From Clostridia bacterium (lineage in GTDB: Bacteria > Bacillota > Clostridia > Peptostreptococcales > Anaerovoracaceae), in assembly GCA_910575405.1 (NCBI GenBank), contig CAJTER010000016.1, positions 1 to 64,000 on the forward strand: a stretch of 64,000 nt of DNA, written 5' to 3'. This document shows, one piece after another, positions 1 through 7,813 of the stretch. Made by a program: the position numbers and the translations under genes. The notes under the pieces were generated by a model. It did no database searches. It saw only the letters and a list, made by a program, of their open reading frames with translations, and was not told the origin of the DNA. Position 1 is the stretch's first letter. Each line of letters opens with the position of its first letter.

Positions 1-91
1 CTTCAAAAGGCCTGCTCACAACCTCACCATAAGGCTTTAAGATACATACGGTACTTTTTTCTTTTGACACATCAATTCCTACACTTATCAT
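1..91 (-). CDS. IS110-family transposase, N-terminal end (cut by window edge)
   Basis: The leftmost 91 bases, read on the minus strand, start at an ATG preceded by GGAGGTTACAG and encode about 30 residues beginning MISVGIDVSKEKSTVC. The GIDVSK motif carries the first acidic residue of the RuvC-like DEDD catalytic domain that opens IS110-family (bridge-RNA-guided) transposases. The rest of the gene lies outside the window, so whether it is intact is unknown. In this family the non-coding end upstream of the transposase start encodes the bridge RNA, which here would fall to the right of base 91. Identification rests on the short N-terminus only. Confidence 0.75.
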   Translation of the reverse strand, partial: MISVGIDVSKEKSTVCILKPYGEVVSRPFE

Positions 92-338
92 CTGTAACCT
101 CCAAAATAAATCTGTAATTGTCCCATCCACACTTATTACCACTCATTTTAGTTCGTTACACGAAAGCACCTTACGGGTTTCAACCTGCTTAAACGATTGC
201 TTATAATAAGGGGTGGTTGACGGTTTTTATGACGGATGTGGTTAATCCAAAAAGCACCTCGCCAGACCAATTACTCCCTTATCATAAAAAAATAAGTGCA
301 GAAGGTAAAGCACTGATGAAATGCTTTATCTCTTACAC
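92..338 (-). ncRNA. Candidate IS110 non-coding end / bridge RNA region
   Basis: About 250 bases lie between the IS110-type transposase start and the next possible ORF, on the transposase's upstream side. Known IS110 elements encode their bridge RNA here. The stretch is AT-rich and no convincing protein is seen. I have not folded it and cannot place the outer boundary of the element or its core dinucleotide, so this is an inference from position only. Confidence 0.25.
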
Positions 339-464
339 TTATATGGTACTAAAAAATACCGACCTTCTGCCGATATCTTCTTCAATGGAACTCGCCCTGC
401 CATCCTGCATGGCTTTATAGCCTTCACCAATTAAACGATACAGCTCATAATTATAGGAGGTCAT
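339..464 (-). CDS. Small ORF, 41 aa, hypothetical
   Basis: A minus-strand ATG at 464 opens a 41-codon frame starting MTSYNYELYRLIGEGYKAMQ and ending in TAA. It is preceded by GGGG about nine bases upstream. The charged helical composition (Arg/Glu-rich second half) resembles the tails of small antitoxin-like proteins, but I do not recognise a family. It lies in mobile-element debris and could be the remnant of a longer gene. It is divergent from the DUF927-like remnant, whose ribosome binding site it overlaps. Confidence 0.25.
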   Translation of the reverse strand: MTSYNYELYRLIGEGYKAMQDGRASSIEEDIGRRSVFFSTI

Positions 465-468
465 AGTT

Positions 469-1012
469 ATGGCCCCAGAAAAGCAAAATACAATAGCAGG
501 AAAAGCTGACAGAGTCCGGCATATTAGAACTGCTGACCTACGGATTGCAGGTCAGAAAACAAACGGCAAATGCACTTATCAAGGTTCTTGAGAATCAGGC
601 GCCTGATGCAAGCCTTTTCTATCGACATACACAGCTGGGCTTTGCCAATACGAGCAACAGTTTAATGCACAGCATCCAGAGTTCTTATCCAGTGCTGATT
701 GATGAAGGTAGCCTTGTCCGCTTTAACCCCACATTCCTTTTGTACAGCCTTGCCACTGGCAAAAAGAAAGAACGGCTCAACGGTTCGTCGGAAACGCAGG
801 AGTCCATTCACTTCAAGACCAGTATTTTCATTCCTTCGAAAAAAAGCCTGATCAGCATGTCTGACAGCAACTCCGGGCTAATCGTCCGTAATCTGGAATT
901 GATGGGCATGAAGTTTACAAGCTCTGCAGAATCCGCTGATAGAATCAAGGCCACAATTCGGCAAAATTATGACTGGGCCATTCAGAATGGCAACACAGCT
1001 GCTGGACAATGA
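469..1012 (+). pseudogene. DUF927-like helicase/primase fragment, frameshifted
   Basis: A strong TAGGAGG precedes an ATG at 469, but that frame stops after about 40 codons. The conserved-looking protein continues in another frame, open from 497 to 1012. That frame contains a Walker B-like PVLIDEGS followed by FNPTFLLYSLATGKKKERL, the pattern I associate with the DUF927 ATPase domain of mobile-element primase/helicases. The Walker A part and the usual N-terminus (several hundred residues) are absent. The gene is therefore a truncated, frameshifted relic, consistent with the adjacent IS110 element. Family assignment is by motif memory and is moderate at best. Confidence 0.45.
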
Positions 1013-1191
1013 AAAAACAGAGGGTATGAATCTGATTGCTGAGTTTGAAAGCATGAATTGGCGAAGTTTCAGGCGAAGCAGCCCAAGTATTCCTGGGGCA
1101 ACGGTTGTCCGCAGCAGGCTCAAGTATGATACACGTTGCTGGAAACATGAAAAAAACAGGCTTTCCCTCTTCAGGAAAACCTGCCTTGCCT

Positions 1192-1267
1192 TGGTACACC
1201 ATCAGGGGTTCGAACCCTGGACACCCTGATTAAGAGTCAGGTGCTCTGCCAGCTGAGCTAATGGTGC
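1192..1267 (-). tRNA. tRNA-Lys (anticodon CTT)
   Basis: The minus strand folds as a complete 76-nt tRNA with encoded CCA. The acceptor stem is GCACCAT pairing with ATGGTGT, the D arm starts TAGCTCAG, the anticodon stem-loop is CTGA-CTCTTAA-TCAG giving anticodon CTT, and the T arm contains GGGTTCGAACCC. It decodes AAG. It sits beside mobile-element debris, as often seen for tRNA-adjacent integration regions. Confidence 0.95.
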
Positions 1268-1307
1268 ATGTATTTACTTTGTGTGGTATCTCTCACCAAC
1301 AAAATTA

Positions 1308-1336
1308 ATTATACACAAAACTTGGCCACAGTGCAA
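1308..1336 (-). promoter_or_regulatory. Sigma-A-type promoter for tRNA-Lys
   Basis: On the minus strand TTGCAC (1331-1336) and TATAAT (1308-1313) are separated by exactly 17 bases and lie about 40 bases upstream of the tRNA-Lys 5' end. This is a near-perfect vegetative promoter. Confidence 0.75.
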
Positions 1337-1905
1337 GTACTTTTTTCTATTTTTTTAAATATTTTTGTCGCGCGGGTATTTTTTTCAAAAAATAAGGTAA
1401 CACCGATTGCAAGTTCTTTCATTTTTCTCCCTTGTAAAGCTGCCGTCTTTACACCTCCGTTCCTCAGAATCTCGTCTGCCGCTGCAATATGCTCCGGTGA
1501 CTTCTCACTCAATTTCCCCTGACTTCGGTTCCTAAAGTTTTCGCTTTACCACTTCCTTCGGTTGCCTTTGGCCTTCCTGACCAGCACTCCGAAGGCATGT
1601 TTAAGACTCGCATTCGGTGTTACCTGTTTGTCTGTTCAATTTGCACTTCTGGTGGACTCACTCCTTTCTTTTCCTTAAAGTAGCATTTAATACTTCAACT
1701 CCTTATATTTTTTAAGAAATTTTGAAGAATGCTTTGTTTCTTCGCTTTTCTTGACCTTATTATAGCACGAACAAAACACCATTGCAAGAGTTTTCTGATA
1801 TTTTCGAAAAAACTTTTTTACTTACTTTAACAATGCAATCCTGACTTGAATTTTGCCTCTGTACAATCTATACTGAACATCAGGAATACTCAGAAGGAGT
1901 TCTTT
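1337..1905. other. Gene-poor stretch between tRNA-Lys and the AEC transporter
   Basis: No convincing gene is seen in about 570 bases. A TTG-started 67-codon frame on the minus strand (1309-1512) runs into the tRNA promoter and matches nothing I know. The stretch holds a strong leftward promoter (see 1759-1787). It may be a non-coding transcript or a remnant of an inserted element. Confidence 0.5.
1759..1787 (-). promoter_or_regulatory. Strong leftward promoter with no obvious gene
   Basis: TTGCAA (1782-1787) and TATAAT (1759-1764) on the minus strand are 17 bases apart, with TGC just before the -10 (extended -10). Transcription would run left through 1337-1752, where no persuasive ORF is visible. 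Confidence 0.55.
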
Positions 1906-2859
1906 ATGGATATTACGGAAATTCTCACGGCACTGCTAAAAATTTTTATCCTCATGACCCCCGGATTTGTGCTGAAAAAGTTAAATATAATCAATACGCT
2001 GCAGACCGATGGCATAGCCTCTATTATCACAAGGGTAACATACCCCTGCCTGGTTGTTACAGCCATGCAGATGGACTATTCCAAAGAGATTCTTGCAAAT
2101 TGCCCTTATATTTTTCTTGTTTATGCGGGTGTCATGCTGGTTGCTTTTCTCCTGTCAAAGGCGGTCTGCAAATTGACCGCTCTGCCATTGGCACGTGGAA
2201 AGCTCCTGACCTTTATGCTGATTTTCGGAAATACCGGCTTTATCGGATTGCCGGTTCTAAACGGTCTCTTTGGGGCGGAAGCCGTTTTTTATGGGGCAAT
2301 CTGCGATGCTACCTGTGATATTTTCATGTTTACCTTTGGTATTACAATTCTTCGCTCTGCCGCAGTACAAAGCTCTGGCGTTTCCAAGCGGCCTGCAGGG
2401 GAAATTGTAAAGAATCTGTTTAATCCCTGCACGATTGGTGTCATAATCGGCCTGATTTTTTATGTTACAGGCACAGAACTTCCTGAAATCCTGGGTGAGC
2501 CGGTTTCCCTCCTGGGATCCTCTACCACGCCTCTGGCTATGTTTATCATCGGCGCCCAGCTGGCAGAAATCCGGCCAAAGGTCTTATTTAGTGACAAACA
2601 TATTTATCTGGGAAGCTTTTTAAAGCTGCTTGTGATGCCCGCCTCCGCACTGCTGCTGTCGCACCTGTTCATCGGTTCCAGCAGTCTGCTCGCTGCGGTA
2701 ATCGTCATTGAGGCGGCCATGCCTGCTGCCGCAGCTTCTGGGATTTTCACTCAGCAATTCGGAGGGGATGTAGAATTTGCTGCAAAGGGAGTTTTAATGA
2801 CAACGCTCCTGTGCATTCTGACAATCCCCCTTATTGCTGTCCTTTTATCGCTGCTTTGA
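1906..2859 (+). CDS. AEC (auxin efflux carrier) family transporter
   Basis: This 317-residue integral membrane protein is predicted to have about ten transmembrane segments in two halves, typical of the AEC/BASS-fold permeases that move organic acids such as malate or malonate. The start at 1906 is chosen because AAGGAG lies six bases upstream; the longer upstream frame lacks a ribosome binding site. The N-terminus MDITEILTALLKIFILMTPG and the central ILIFGNTGFIGLPVLNGLFG-type glycine-rich segment (FGNTGFIGLP) are family hallmarks. The substrate cannot be told from sequence. It stands alone and converges with the NifX-like gene. Confidence 0.85.
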   Translation: MDITEILTALLKIFILMTPGFVLKKLNIINTLQTDGIASIITRVTYPCLVVTAMQMDYSKEILANCPYIFLVYAGVMLVAFLLSKAVCKLTALPLARGKLLTFMLIFGNTGFIGLPVLNGLFGAEAVFYGAICDATCDIFMFTFGITILRSAAVQSSGVSKRPAGEIVKNLFNPCTIGVIIGLIFYVTGTELPEILGEPVSLLGSSTTPLAMFIIGAQLAEIRPKVLFSDKHIYLGSFLKLLVMPASALLLSHLFIGSSSLLAAVIVIEAAMPAAAASGIFTQQFGGDVEFAAKGVLMTTLLCILTIPLIAVLLSLL

Positions 2860-2906
2860 AGCTTTCCATCTGATAAAAATGGATAGCAAAAGCTTTGGTT
2901 TGGTTT

Positions 2907-3266
2907 TTACTCGTGACACTTGTGACCTTCGCCATGGTGGGAGCACTGAACCGTTGGATCGTAAATCAGATCTCCTGCCAGAAGATGCTGAACCTGTTCA
3001 TCTGCATTTCCTGTTACACCCGGTAAAAGCTTAATATCCAGCTCCGCCAGAGCTGCCTTTGCGCCGCCGCCGATGCCTCCGCAGATGAGCGTTGTTACAC
3101 CTGCATCCTTTAAAAAGCCTGCCAGACTTCCATGGCCTTTCCCGCCTGTGGAGACGATATTTGCGGAAACAACCTTTCCATCTTCCACTTCATAAATCTT
3201 AAATTCAGACGTATGTCCGAAGTGCTGGAACACCTGTCCGTTTTCATAAGTCACTGCAATTTTCAT
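2907..3266 (-). CDS. NifX/NifB-type dinitrogenase cofactor-biosynthesis domain protein
   Basis: This small 119-aa protein starts MKIAVTYENGQVFQHFGHT and carries the GHGSLAGFLKDAGVTTLICGGIGGGA segment core typical of the NifX/NafY/MTH1175 fold (dinitrogenase iron-molybdenum cofactor domain). In non-diazotrophs these proteins are of unclear role, usually discussed as metal- or Fe-S-cluster-handling. The tail is His/Cys-rich (CSHHGEGHKCHE), suggesting metal binding. The start at 3266 lies inside the DUF134 gene end (23-base overlap) with AGGAGG upstream, so the two are translationally coupled. No nitrogenase genes are present. Confidence 0.8.
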   Translation of the reverse strand: MKIAVTYENGQVFQHFGHTSEFKIYEVEDGKVVSANIVSTGGKGHGSLAGFLKDAGVTTLICGGIGGGAKAALAELDIKLLPGVTGNADEQVQHLLAGDLIYDPTVQCSHHGEGHKCHE

Positions 3267-3594
3267 TTTGACATCCTCCTCTTTTAAAACAAGTTCTACC
3301 CTTTGGGCAAACAATATAATTTCCTCCCTGTATCAGGAGCGGCTTTCCGTCAACCAGAGATTCTGCCAGTTTTCCGCGGGCCGCATTGTAGACAGCCTGC
3401 ACAGTGGTTCTCGCCACTCCCATCTGCTGCGCGCAGCTTTCCTGATTGTACCCCAGATAGTCTATGAGCCGAATGGTTTCGTATTCATCTACTGTCATTT
3501 CGATAACCGATTCCTGGCCGCTTCCATCCAGCGGTCCAAACTTTCCGCATTTGGGAAGGCTGCAGATTTTCCTGCATTTTTTTGGCCTTGGCAT
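3244..3594 (-). CDS. DUF134 family helix-turn-helix regulator
   Basis: This 116-aa protein begins MPRPKKCRKICSLPKCGKFG, as in the DUF134 (UPF0251) family. The central part (about residues 37-75: TVDEYETIRLIDYLGYNQES then CAQQMGVARTTVQAVYNAAR) is a sigma-70 region 4-like helix-turn-helix. Cys residues near both ends (CPKGRTCFKRGGC at the C-terminus) could bind metal. It is immediately upstream of, and overlaps, the NifX-like gene, an arrangement common for this family. The palindromes over its promoter suggest self-regulation. Confidence 0.85.
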   Translation of the reverse strand: MPRPKKCRKICSLPKCGKFGPLDGSGQESVIEMTVDEYETIRLIDYLGYNQESCAQQMGVARTTVQAVYNAARGKLAESLVDGKPLLIQGGNYIVCPKGRTCFKRGGCQNENCSDL

Positions 3595-3611
3595 AACCCC
3601 CTCCTTTATTT

Positions 3612-3652
3612 TTGACTTATGTCAATTATATCATGTTTTCGACTTATGTCAA
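3612..3652 (-). promoter_or_regulatory. Promoter with two palindromic operators for the DUF134-NifX operon
   Basis: On the minus strand TTGACA (3647-3652) and TATAAT (3625-3630) have a 16-base spacer. A palindrome GACATAAGTC (3641-3650) overlaps the -35, and a longer perfect palindrome TTGACATAAGTCAA (3612-3625) abuts the -10 and covers the likely start site. The shared GACATAAGTC core, placed 29 bases apart, is what a repressor site would look like. That DUF134 binds it is inference. Confidence 0.65.
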
Positions 3653-3684
3653 TAACTCTTGCGTAAACACTTGACACAAAGAGC

Positions 3685-3738
3685 GAATCCCCGAACTGTA
3701 TGCAACTACATTCCCGGGATTCTTCTTTTCTTTTTTCT
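3685..3738 (+). terminator. Terminator-like hairpin in the DUF134/FtsW intergenic region
   Basis: GAATCCC (3685-3691) pairs with GGGATTC (3716-3722), followed on the plus strand by a T-rich run to 3738. No plus-strand gene ends just upstream, so it may be an attenuator in the leader of the FHA-FtsW unit (a TTGACA lies at 3671-3676) or a chance structure. Confidence 0.35.
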
Positions 3739-3752
3739 TGCGTATCACGCAA
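3738..3752. repeat. Perfect palindrome TTGCGT-ATC-ACGCAA
   Basis: A 15-base perfect palindrome lies about 200 bases upstream of the FHA-FtsW start, with another TTGCGT half-site at 3659. It may be an operator; no regulator can be assigned. Confidence 0.4.
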
Positions 3753-3835
3753 AATAAGTTGTTGCTATTTAGGGCAATAAGTTTTCTTAAGAGTTTATTA
3801 AATGCCTGCAGGGGGATCCGAAACCTTCTGGAATA

Positions 3836-3844
3836 TGGTATAAT
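3836..3844 (+). promoter_or_regulatory. Extended -10 promoter for the FHA-FtsW/PBP operon
   Basis: TGG followed by TATAAT (3839-3844) forms an extended -10 about 105 bases upstream of the FtsW-like start. No good -35 is seen, as is common with extended -10 sites. Confidence 0.5.
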
Positions 3845-3949
3845 AGTGGGAGTTTTCGGAAGCTAGCGTTTGTCTTGATTTTTGTCTGCTGGCTGCGGCT
3901 GTTTTTCTGAGAGCTGTAAAGATACAAATAATGATATGGAGGGGAACGC

Positions 3950-5662
3950 ATGGATACATTTCAGAATACATTGGCTGTCATAGGATCGTATTATACGGCG
4001 GTAGTCCGCTGGGTCTTTGTTTTCCTTGCCATTTTTATTTTAATTCGCTCCATCAAATCTCTGCTGCGGGTAAAAAACCCTTCGGAGATCTGGGCATATA
4101 TTGGAGGACCCGATGGGTCTTCTACCCCTCTCAAGCACTGGGAAAATGTAATCGGTCGGGCTTCCAGCGCGGATATTGTGGTGAATCTGAACAGCGTTTC
4201 CAGAAATCACGGAACCCTGGTACGGGATACCAGAGGCAACTGGCGATATAATGATCTGCACTCCAAAAATGGGTCTTATATAAATGGTGTTCGGGTGAGG
4301 AAGTCCATGCCCCTGCGGCCCGGGGATATTCTCACTCTGGGGGGCGTCAATTTTACGCTTTTGCCTGTGAGCCTGCGGGAGCGGGAGGATAATATCAAAA
4401 AACGGCGGCTCAAGAGCCGTCCTGTTTCTCCCTGGCCCTCGCTCATTGCTCTGACGATTTTTCAGCTGCTTGCCATCGTCCAGTTTAAGGTAGCTTTTGG
4501 TGAGGGCTGCCCTGCCAGTATTCCTACGGCAATTCTAGGAGTTTGCGCGGTCATGTGGATCTATTTTATTCTGCTGCGCTCCTTCCGCCGGGTTGCTTTT
4601 GAAATGGAAACGATCGCCTTTTTCCTTTCTACGCTTAGCATTGCAGTGACAGCCGTACATACGGGAAATGTTATGAAGCAGCTCATCTGCATTATCATGG
4701 GGGTTGTGCTGTTTTTCCTGCTGTGCTGGTTTCTGCGGGATCTGAACCGTTCTAAAGAAGTACGTATGCTGATTCTGGGCGTTGCCGTACTCCTAATGCT
4801 GACCACGCTGATTTTCGGCACGGAGCATGGCGGCGCAAAGGTCTGGCTGGAAATACCGGGTCTTTCCATTCAGCCGCCGGAGCTTGTAAAAATCGCCTTT
4901 ATTATCGCAGGATCGGCTACTTTGGATGAGCTTTATCAGAAGGGGAATCTGACGGTATTCATGATCTTTTCCGGCTTTTGCATGGGGTGCCTTGCGCTGA
5001 TGAGCGATTTTGGGACAGCCGCGATTTTCTTTGTCACCTTCCTTGTCATCGCCTTCCTGCGAAGCGGGGATTTTTCCAAGATGATTCTCATCGTGGGTGC
5101 GGTTGCTCTTGCCGGCCTTCTGGTGCTGACGCTCAAGCCGCATGTGCGCGCCCGTTTTGCCGCATGGGGCCATGTATGGGAGGATCCTCTGAATACTGGA
5201 TATCAGCAGGTTCGAACCATGACCGCCATTTCCAGCGGGGGTATGCCTGGGGTGGGGGCTGGCAACGGATGGTTTCATACGACAGCTGCCTCGGATACAG
5301 ATCTGGTGTTCGGACTTCTTTCCGAGGAATGGGGCTTTATTATCGCGGTTCTTGCCATCGCCTGTATTGTAACTTTGGGGATTTTCGCGGTACGCTCCAT
5401 TATTGCGGGACGTTCCGCTTATTACAGCATTGCGGCCTGCGCGGCAACTTCCCTCTTCATCTTCCAGACCTGTCTCAATGTATTCGGCTCTGTGGACATT
5501 CTGCCGCTGACAGGTGTGACCTTCCCCTTTGTTTCCAGCGGCGGTACCAGTATGATCGTATCCTGGGGGCTTCTGGCATTTTTGAAAGCTGCGGACACAC
5601 GGCAGAATGCCAGCTTTGCGGTTCGTCTGAGTGAAAAAAATGAAAGGGGATTTGCTGCATGA
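3950..5662 (+). CDS. FHA domain-FtsW/RodA/SpoVE fusion (SEDS glycosyltransferase)
   Basis: This 570-aa protein has an N-terminal membrane anchor (about residues 15-38), a cytoplasmic forkhead-associated domain (about 65-140, with GRASSADIVV, SVSRNH and NGSYING, the phosphothreonine-binding hallmarks), and a C-terminal SEDS domain of about ten membrane segments. SEDS proteins polymerise lipid II glycan strands. GGAGGGGAA precedes the start. It overlaps the downstream transpeptidase by four bases (ATGA), giving a SEDS-PBP pair that probably forms one peptidoglycan synthase. The FHA domain implies control by a Ser/Thr kinase; no kinase gene is in the window. Most FtsW proteins lack FHA, though this fusion occurs in Clostridia and Actinobacteria-like contexts. 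Confidence 0.9.
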   Translation: MDTFQNTLAVIGSYYTAVVRWVFVFLAIFILIRSIKSLLRVKNPSEIWAYIGGPDGSSTPLKHWENVIGRASSADIVVNLNSVSRNHGTLVRDTRGNWRYNDLHSKNGSYINGVRVRKSMPLRPGDILTLGGVNFTLLPVSLREREDNIKKRRLKSRPVSPWPSLIALTIFQLLAIVQFKVAFGEGCPASIPTAILGVCAVMWIYFILLRSFRRVAFEMETIAFFLSTLSIAVTAVHTGNVMKQLICIIMGVVLFFLLCWFLRDLNRSKEVRMLILGVAVLLMLTTLIFGTEHGGAKVWLEIPGLSIQPPELVKIAFIIAGSATLDELYQKGNLTVFMIFSGFCMGCLALMSDFGTAAIFFVTFLVIAFLRSGDFSKMILIVGAVALAGLLVLTLKPHVRARFAAWGHVWEDPLNTGYQQVRTMTAISSGGMPGVGAGNGWFHTTAASDTDLVFGLLSEEWGFIIAVLAIACIVTLGIFAVRSIIAGRSAYYSIAACAATSLFIFQTCLNVFGSVDILPLTGVTFPFVSSGGTSMIVSWGLLAFLKAADTRQNASFAVRLSEKNERGFAA

Positions 5663-7020
5663 AAAAGATAGAACGGCGTGCCATTATGTGCCTGCTGCTG
5701 GCAGGCGCCCTTGTCATCGGCCTCGGTATATTCTGCTACAAATATATAACAGACGGCTCGGATTGGGCAGTCTTTACTGCAAATAAGCAAATTTACAATA
5801 ACAAAGGACAGCTGTGCGTGGGAACCGTACGGGACGCCAATAAAAAAGTGCTTTTGGCCAATCGAAAAACGAAAATGAAGTTCAGTAAGGATTCGGAGAT
5901 CCGAAAGGCCTTGGTTCATACTACAGGCGATAAAAGCGGCAATATCACCACCGGGGTCAACCGGGTTTTTGCCTCCAAAATGTCCGGCTATAACATCTTG
6001 ACGGGGACCTATTCCATGGAGGGAAAAGGCCGCACCATCAATCTTACAGTGGACTCCAGTATATGTGTTGCCGCCAATGAAGCCTTAGACGGACGCAGCG
6101 GTACAGTAGGTGTTTACAATTATCAGACCGGCGATATTATCTGTCTTGTCAGCTCGCCTAATTTTGATCCAAAAAATCCGCCTGACTATGACAGCGCGCC
6201 TTCTGGCGCCTATATTAATCACTTTTTTTCCTCCGTATTTACTCCTGGCTCTATTTTCAAGCTGGTGACGGCCGCGGCCTCTATTGAAACAAAATCCGAC
6301 TATGCCAGCTGGGAATATACCTGTACGGGTTCCGATGATTATGGCAGTACGGATCGGGTCACTTGTCAGGAGGCTCATGGAACGGTGAACCTGCGGCAGG
6401 CTCTGGCCGACTCCTGCAACTGTTATTTCGGTAGGCTGAGTCAGCAGCTTGGCCCGGATCTGCTGGAGCAATATACGAAAAAGGCTGGTCTTACCCGCAG
6501 CCTAGATATTAATGGAGTTGCCACAAAGGCCGGAAGATTTGAGTTCCCCAAGAGCGGCATTAATCTGGCCTGGACCGGTATCGGACAGTACATGGATTTG
6601 GTTAACCCCTGCTCCATGATGGTTTATATGGGGGCAATTGCCAATGGCGGAAAAGCGGTCTACCCAAAGATTCTGGATAAGGTCACCTTCAGCAGCGGGA
6701 TTCCCGCCAGCTTTCCGGGAAAGCAGAAAACTGAGCAGATGATCGAGGAGCATACCGCCTCTGTGCTGAAAAAAATGATGCGCAATAATGTAGAGGATCA
6801 TTATGGAAAAGAAAATTTCCCGGATCTTGCAATCTGCGCAAAATCCGGTACTGCTGAGGTTGGAAAAGACAAGCGGCCCAATGCCTGGTTTGTTGGATTT
6901 CTCAATGACGACGCTCACCCCTATGCCTTTATTGTGTTAATCGAACAAGGCGGCTTTGGGAGCCAGGTGGCCGGAAGTGTGGCGAATAAAGTTCTCCAGG
7001 AGGTAGTCGACAAGTATTAA
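5659..7020 (+). CDS. Penicillin-binding protein, transpeptidase (class B)
   Basis: This 453-aa class B PBP has a single N-terminal membrane anchor (about residues 8-27), a short dimerisation region and a transpeptidase domain. The active-site motifs are present in order: SxxK in TPGSIFKLVTAA, SxN in DSCNCYF, and KSGTAE (K-S/T-G). It crosslinks peptidoglycan outside the membrane. It is somewhat shorter than PBP2/FtsI (usually 550-700), so it lacks a large N-terminal domain or PASTA repeats and resembles PbpA of the actinobacterial RodA-PbpA pair. The four-base overlap with the SEDS gene supports joint function. Confidence 0.9.
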   Translation: MKKIERRAIMCLLLAGALVIGLGIFCYKYITDGSDWAVFTANKQIYNNKGQLCVGTVRDANKKVLLANRKTKMKFSKDSEIRKALVHTTGDKSGNITTGVNRVFASKMSGYNILTGTYSMEGKGRTINLTVDSSICVAANEALDGRSGTVGVYNYQTGDIICLVSSPNFDPKNPPDYDSAPSGAYINHFFSSVFTPGSIFKLVTAAASIETKSDYASWEYTCTGSDDYGSTDRVTCQEAHGTVNLRQALADSCNCYFGRLSQQLGPDLLEQYTKKAGLTRSLDINGVATKAGRFEFPKSGINLAWTGIGQYMDLVNPCSMMVYMGAIANGGKAVYPKILDKVTFSSGIPASFPGKQKTEQMIEEHTASVLKKMMRNNVEDHYGKENFPDLAICAKSGTAEVGKDKRPNAWFVGFLNDDAHPYAFIVLIEQGGFGSQVAGSVANKVLQEVVDKY

Positions 7021-7025
7021 AAAGC

Positions 7026-7799
7026 TTACAGATACCGTTCTGTCCGAATAAAAATTCGCTCCTTTCTCGTCTTGCCGCCAACTTCTCTGAGAAAGGCCTT
7101 TCCCTTTCCCCTCAGCACCAGCTTGTCGCCTTCTTTTACCTGCAGATCCGGTTTTTCCGCAGGCGCGCTGTTGACAAATACAAGGCCTGCGCGTATGGCC
7201 TCCGCGGCTTTTGCCCGAGACAGGCAAAAAGCCGACGACAGGACATTATCAAGACGCAGGGAGGCCACTGTATCCTTTTGCAGCAGGCTCTTTTGCTCCG
7301 GAACCCGCAGTTCCGCAAGGGGCACACGCGTTACCTTCAAAGGCGTTCTTCCCGCCTGCCCGTAATTGTACAGCAGGAAGTCCGCAATCTCTTCCATCAC
7401 GATAATATCCGCTCCTGTTTCATGGGTCAGAATATCGCCGATTTTTTCCCGGCGGATTCCAAGCCCCATCAGGGAGCCCAAATAATCCCTGTGGGTCAGC
7501 TTTTTTGCGTCCGGGGCTGTTTCCGCCCGCACGACGGCAAGGGGACTGCTGTCTTCTATCTGCGCATAATCCGGCAGGAACAGGCAGATGGTACGCTCCG
7601 CATCCTTATAGCCGCCGAAAAAACAGCGCCTTACATCTGAACCATCCTGGCAAAGCTGCCTGCACAAAGCTTCCACAAGCCCTCTCTGGCGCAGATCCAG
7701 AAAATCGGTATTTGCCGCCGCATATTGACTGCTGCACTGATGGAATCGGTCCTCTGCCAGAGCAAGCAGAATTTTATCTTCTTTTCCTTCTTCTCTCAT
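7026..7799 (-). CDS. ylmH: YlmH-family RNA-binding protein with S4 domain
   Basis: This 257-aa protein has the YlmH arrangement: an N-terminal region (about 1-80), a central domain (FLPDYAQIEDSSPLAVVRAE, RDYLGSLMGLGIRREKIGDI) and a C-terminal S4 RNA-binding domain (about 180-240: RLDNVLSSAFCLSRAKAAEA, then NSAPAEKPDLQVKEGDKLVL). In related Bacillota it lies in the division cluster and has been linked to ribosome rescue/quality control and cell division. Here it stands apart from the division genes, converging with the PBP gene six bases away. Confidence 0.85.
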   Translation of the reverse strand: MREEGKEDKILLALAEDRFHQCSSQYAAANTDFLDLRQRGLVEALCRQLCQDGSDVRRCFFGGYKDAERTICLFLPDYAQIEDSSPLAVVRAETAPDAKKLTHRDYLGSLMGLGIRREKIGDILTHETGADIIVMEEIADFLLYNYGQAGRTPLKVTRVPLAELRVPEQKSLLQKDTVASLRLDNVLSSAFCLSRAKAAEAIRAGLVFVNSAPAEKPDLQVKEGDKLVLRGKGKAFLREVGGKTRKERIFIRTERYL

Positions 7800-7813
7800 A
7801 ATGCTCCGTATCC

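Noticed and set aside
1309-1512. 67-codon minus-strand frame between tRNA-Lys and 1.5 kb
   Set aside because: TTG start, weak ribosome site, and its end lies inside the clear tRNA-Lys promoter; no family recognised.
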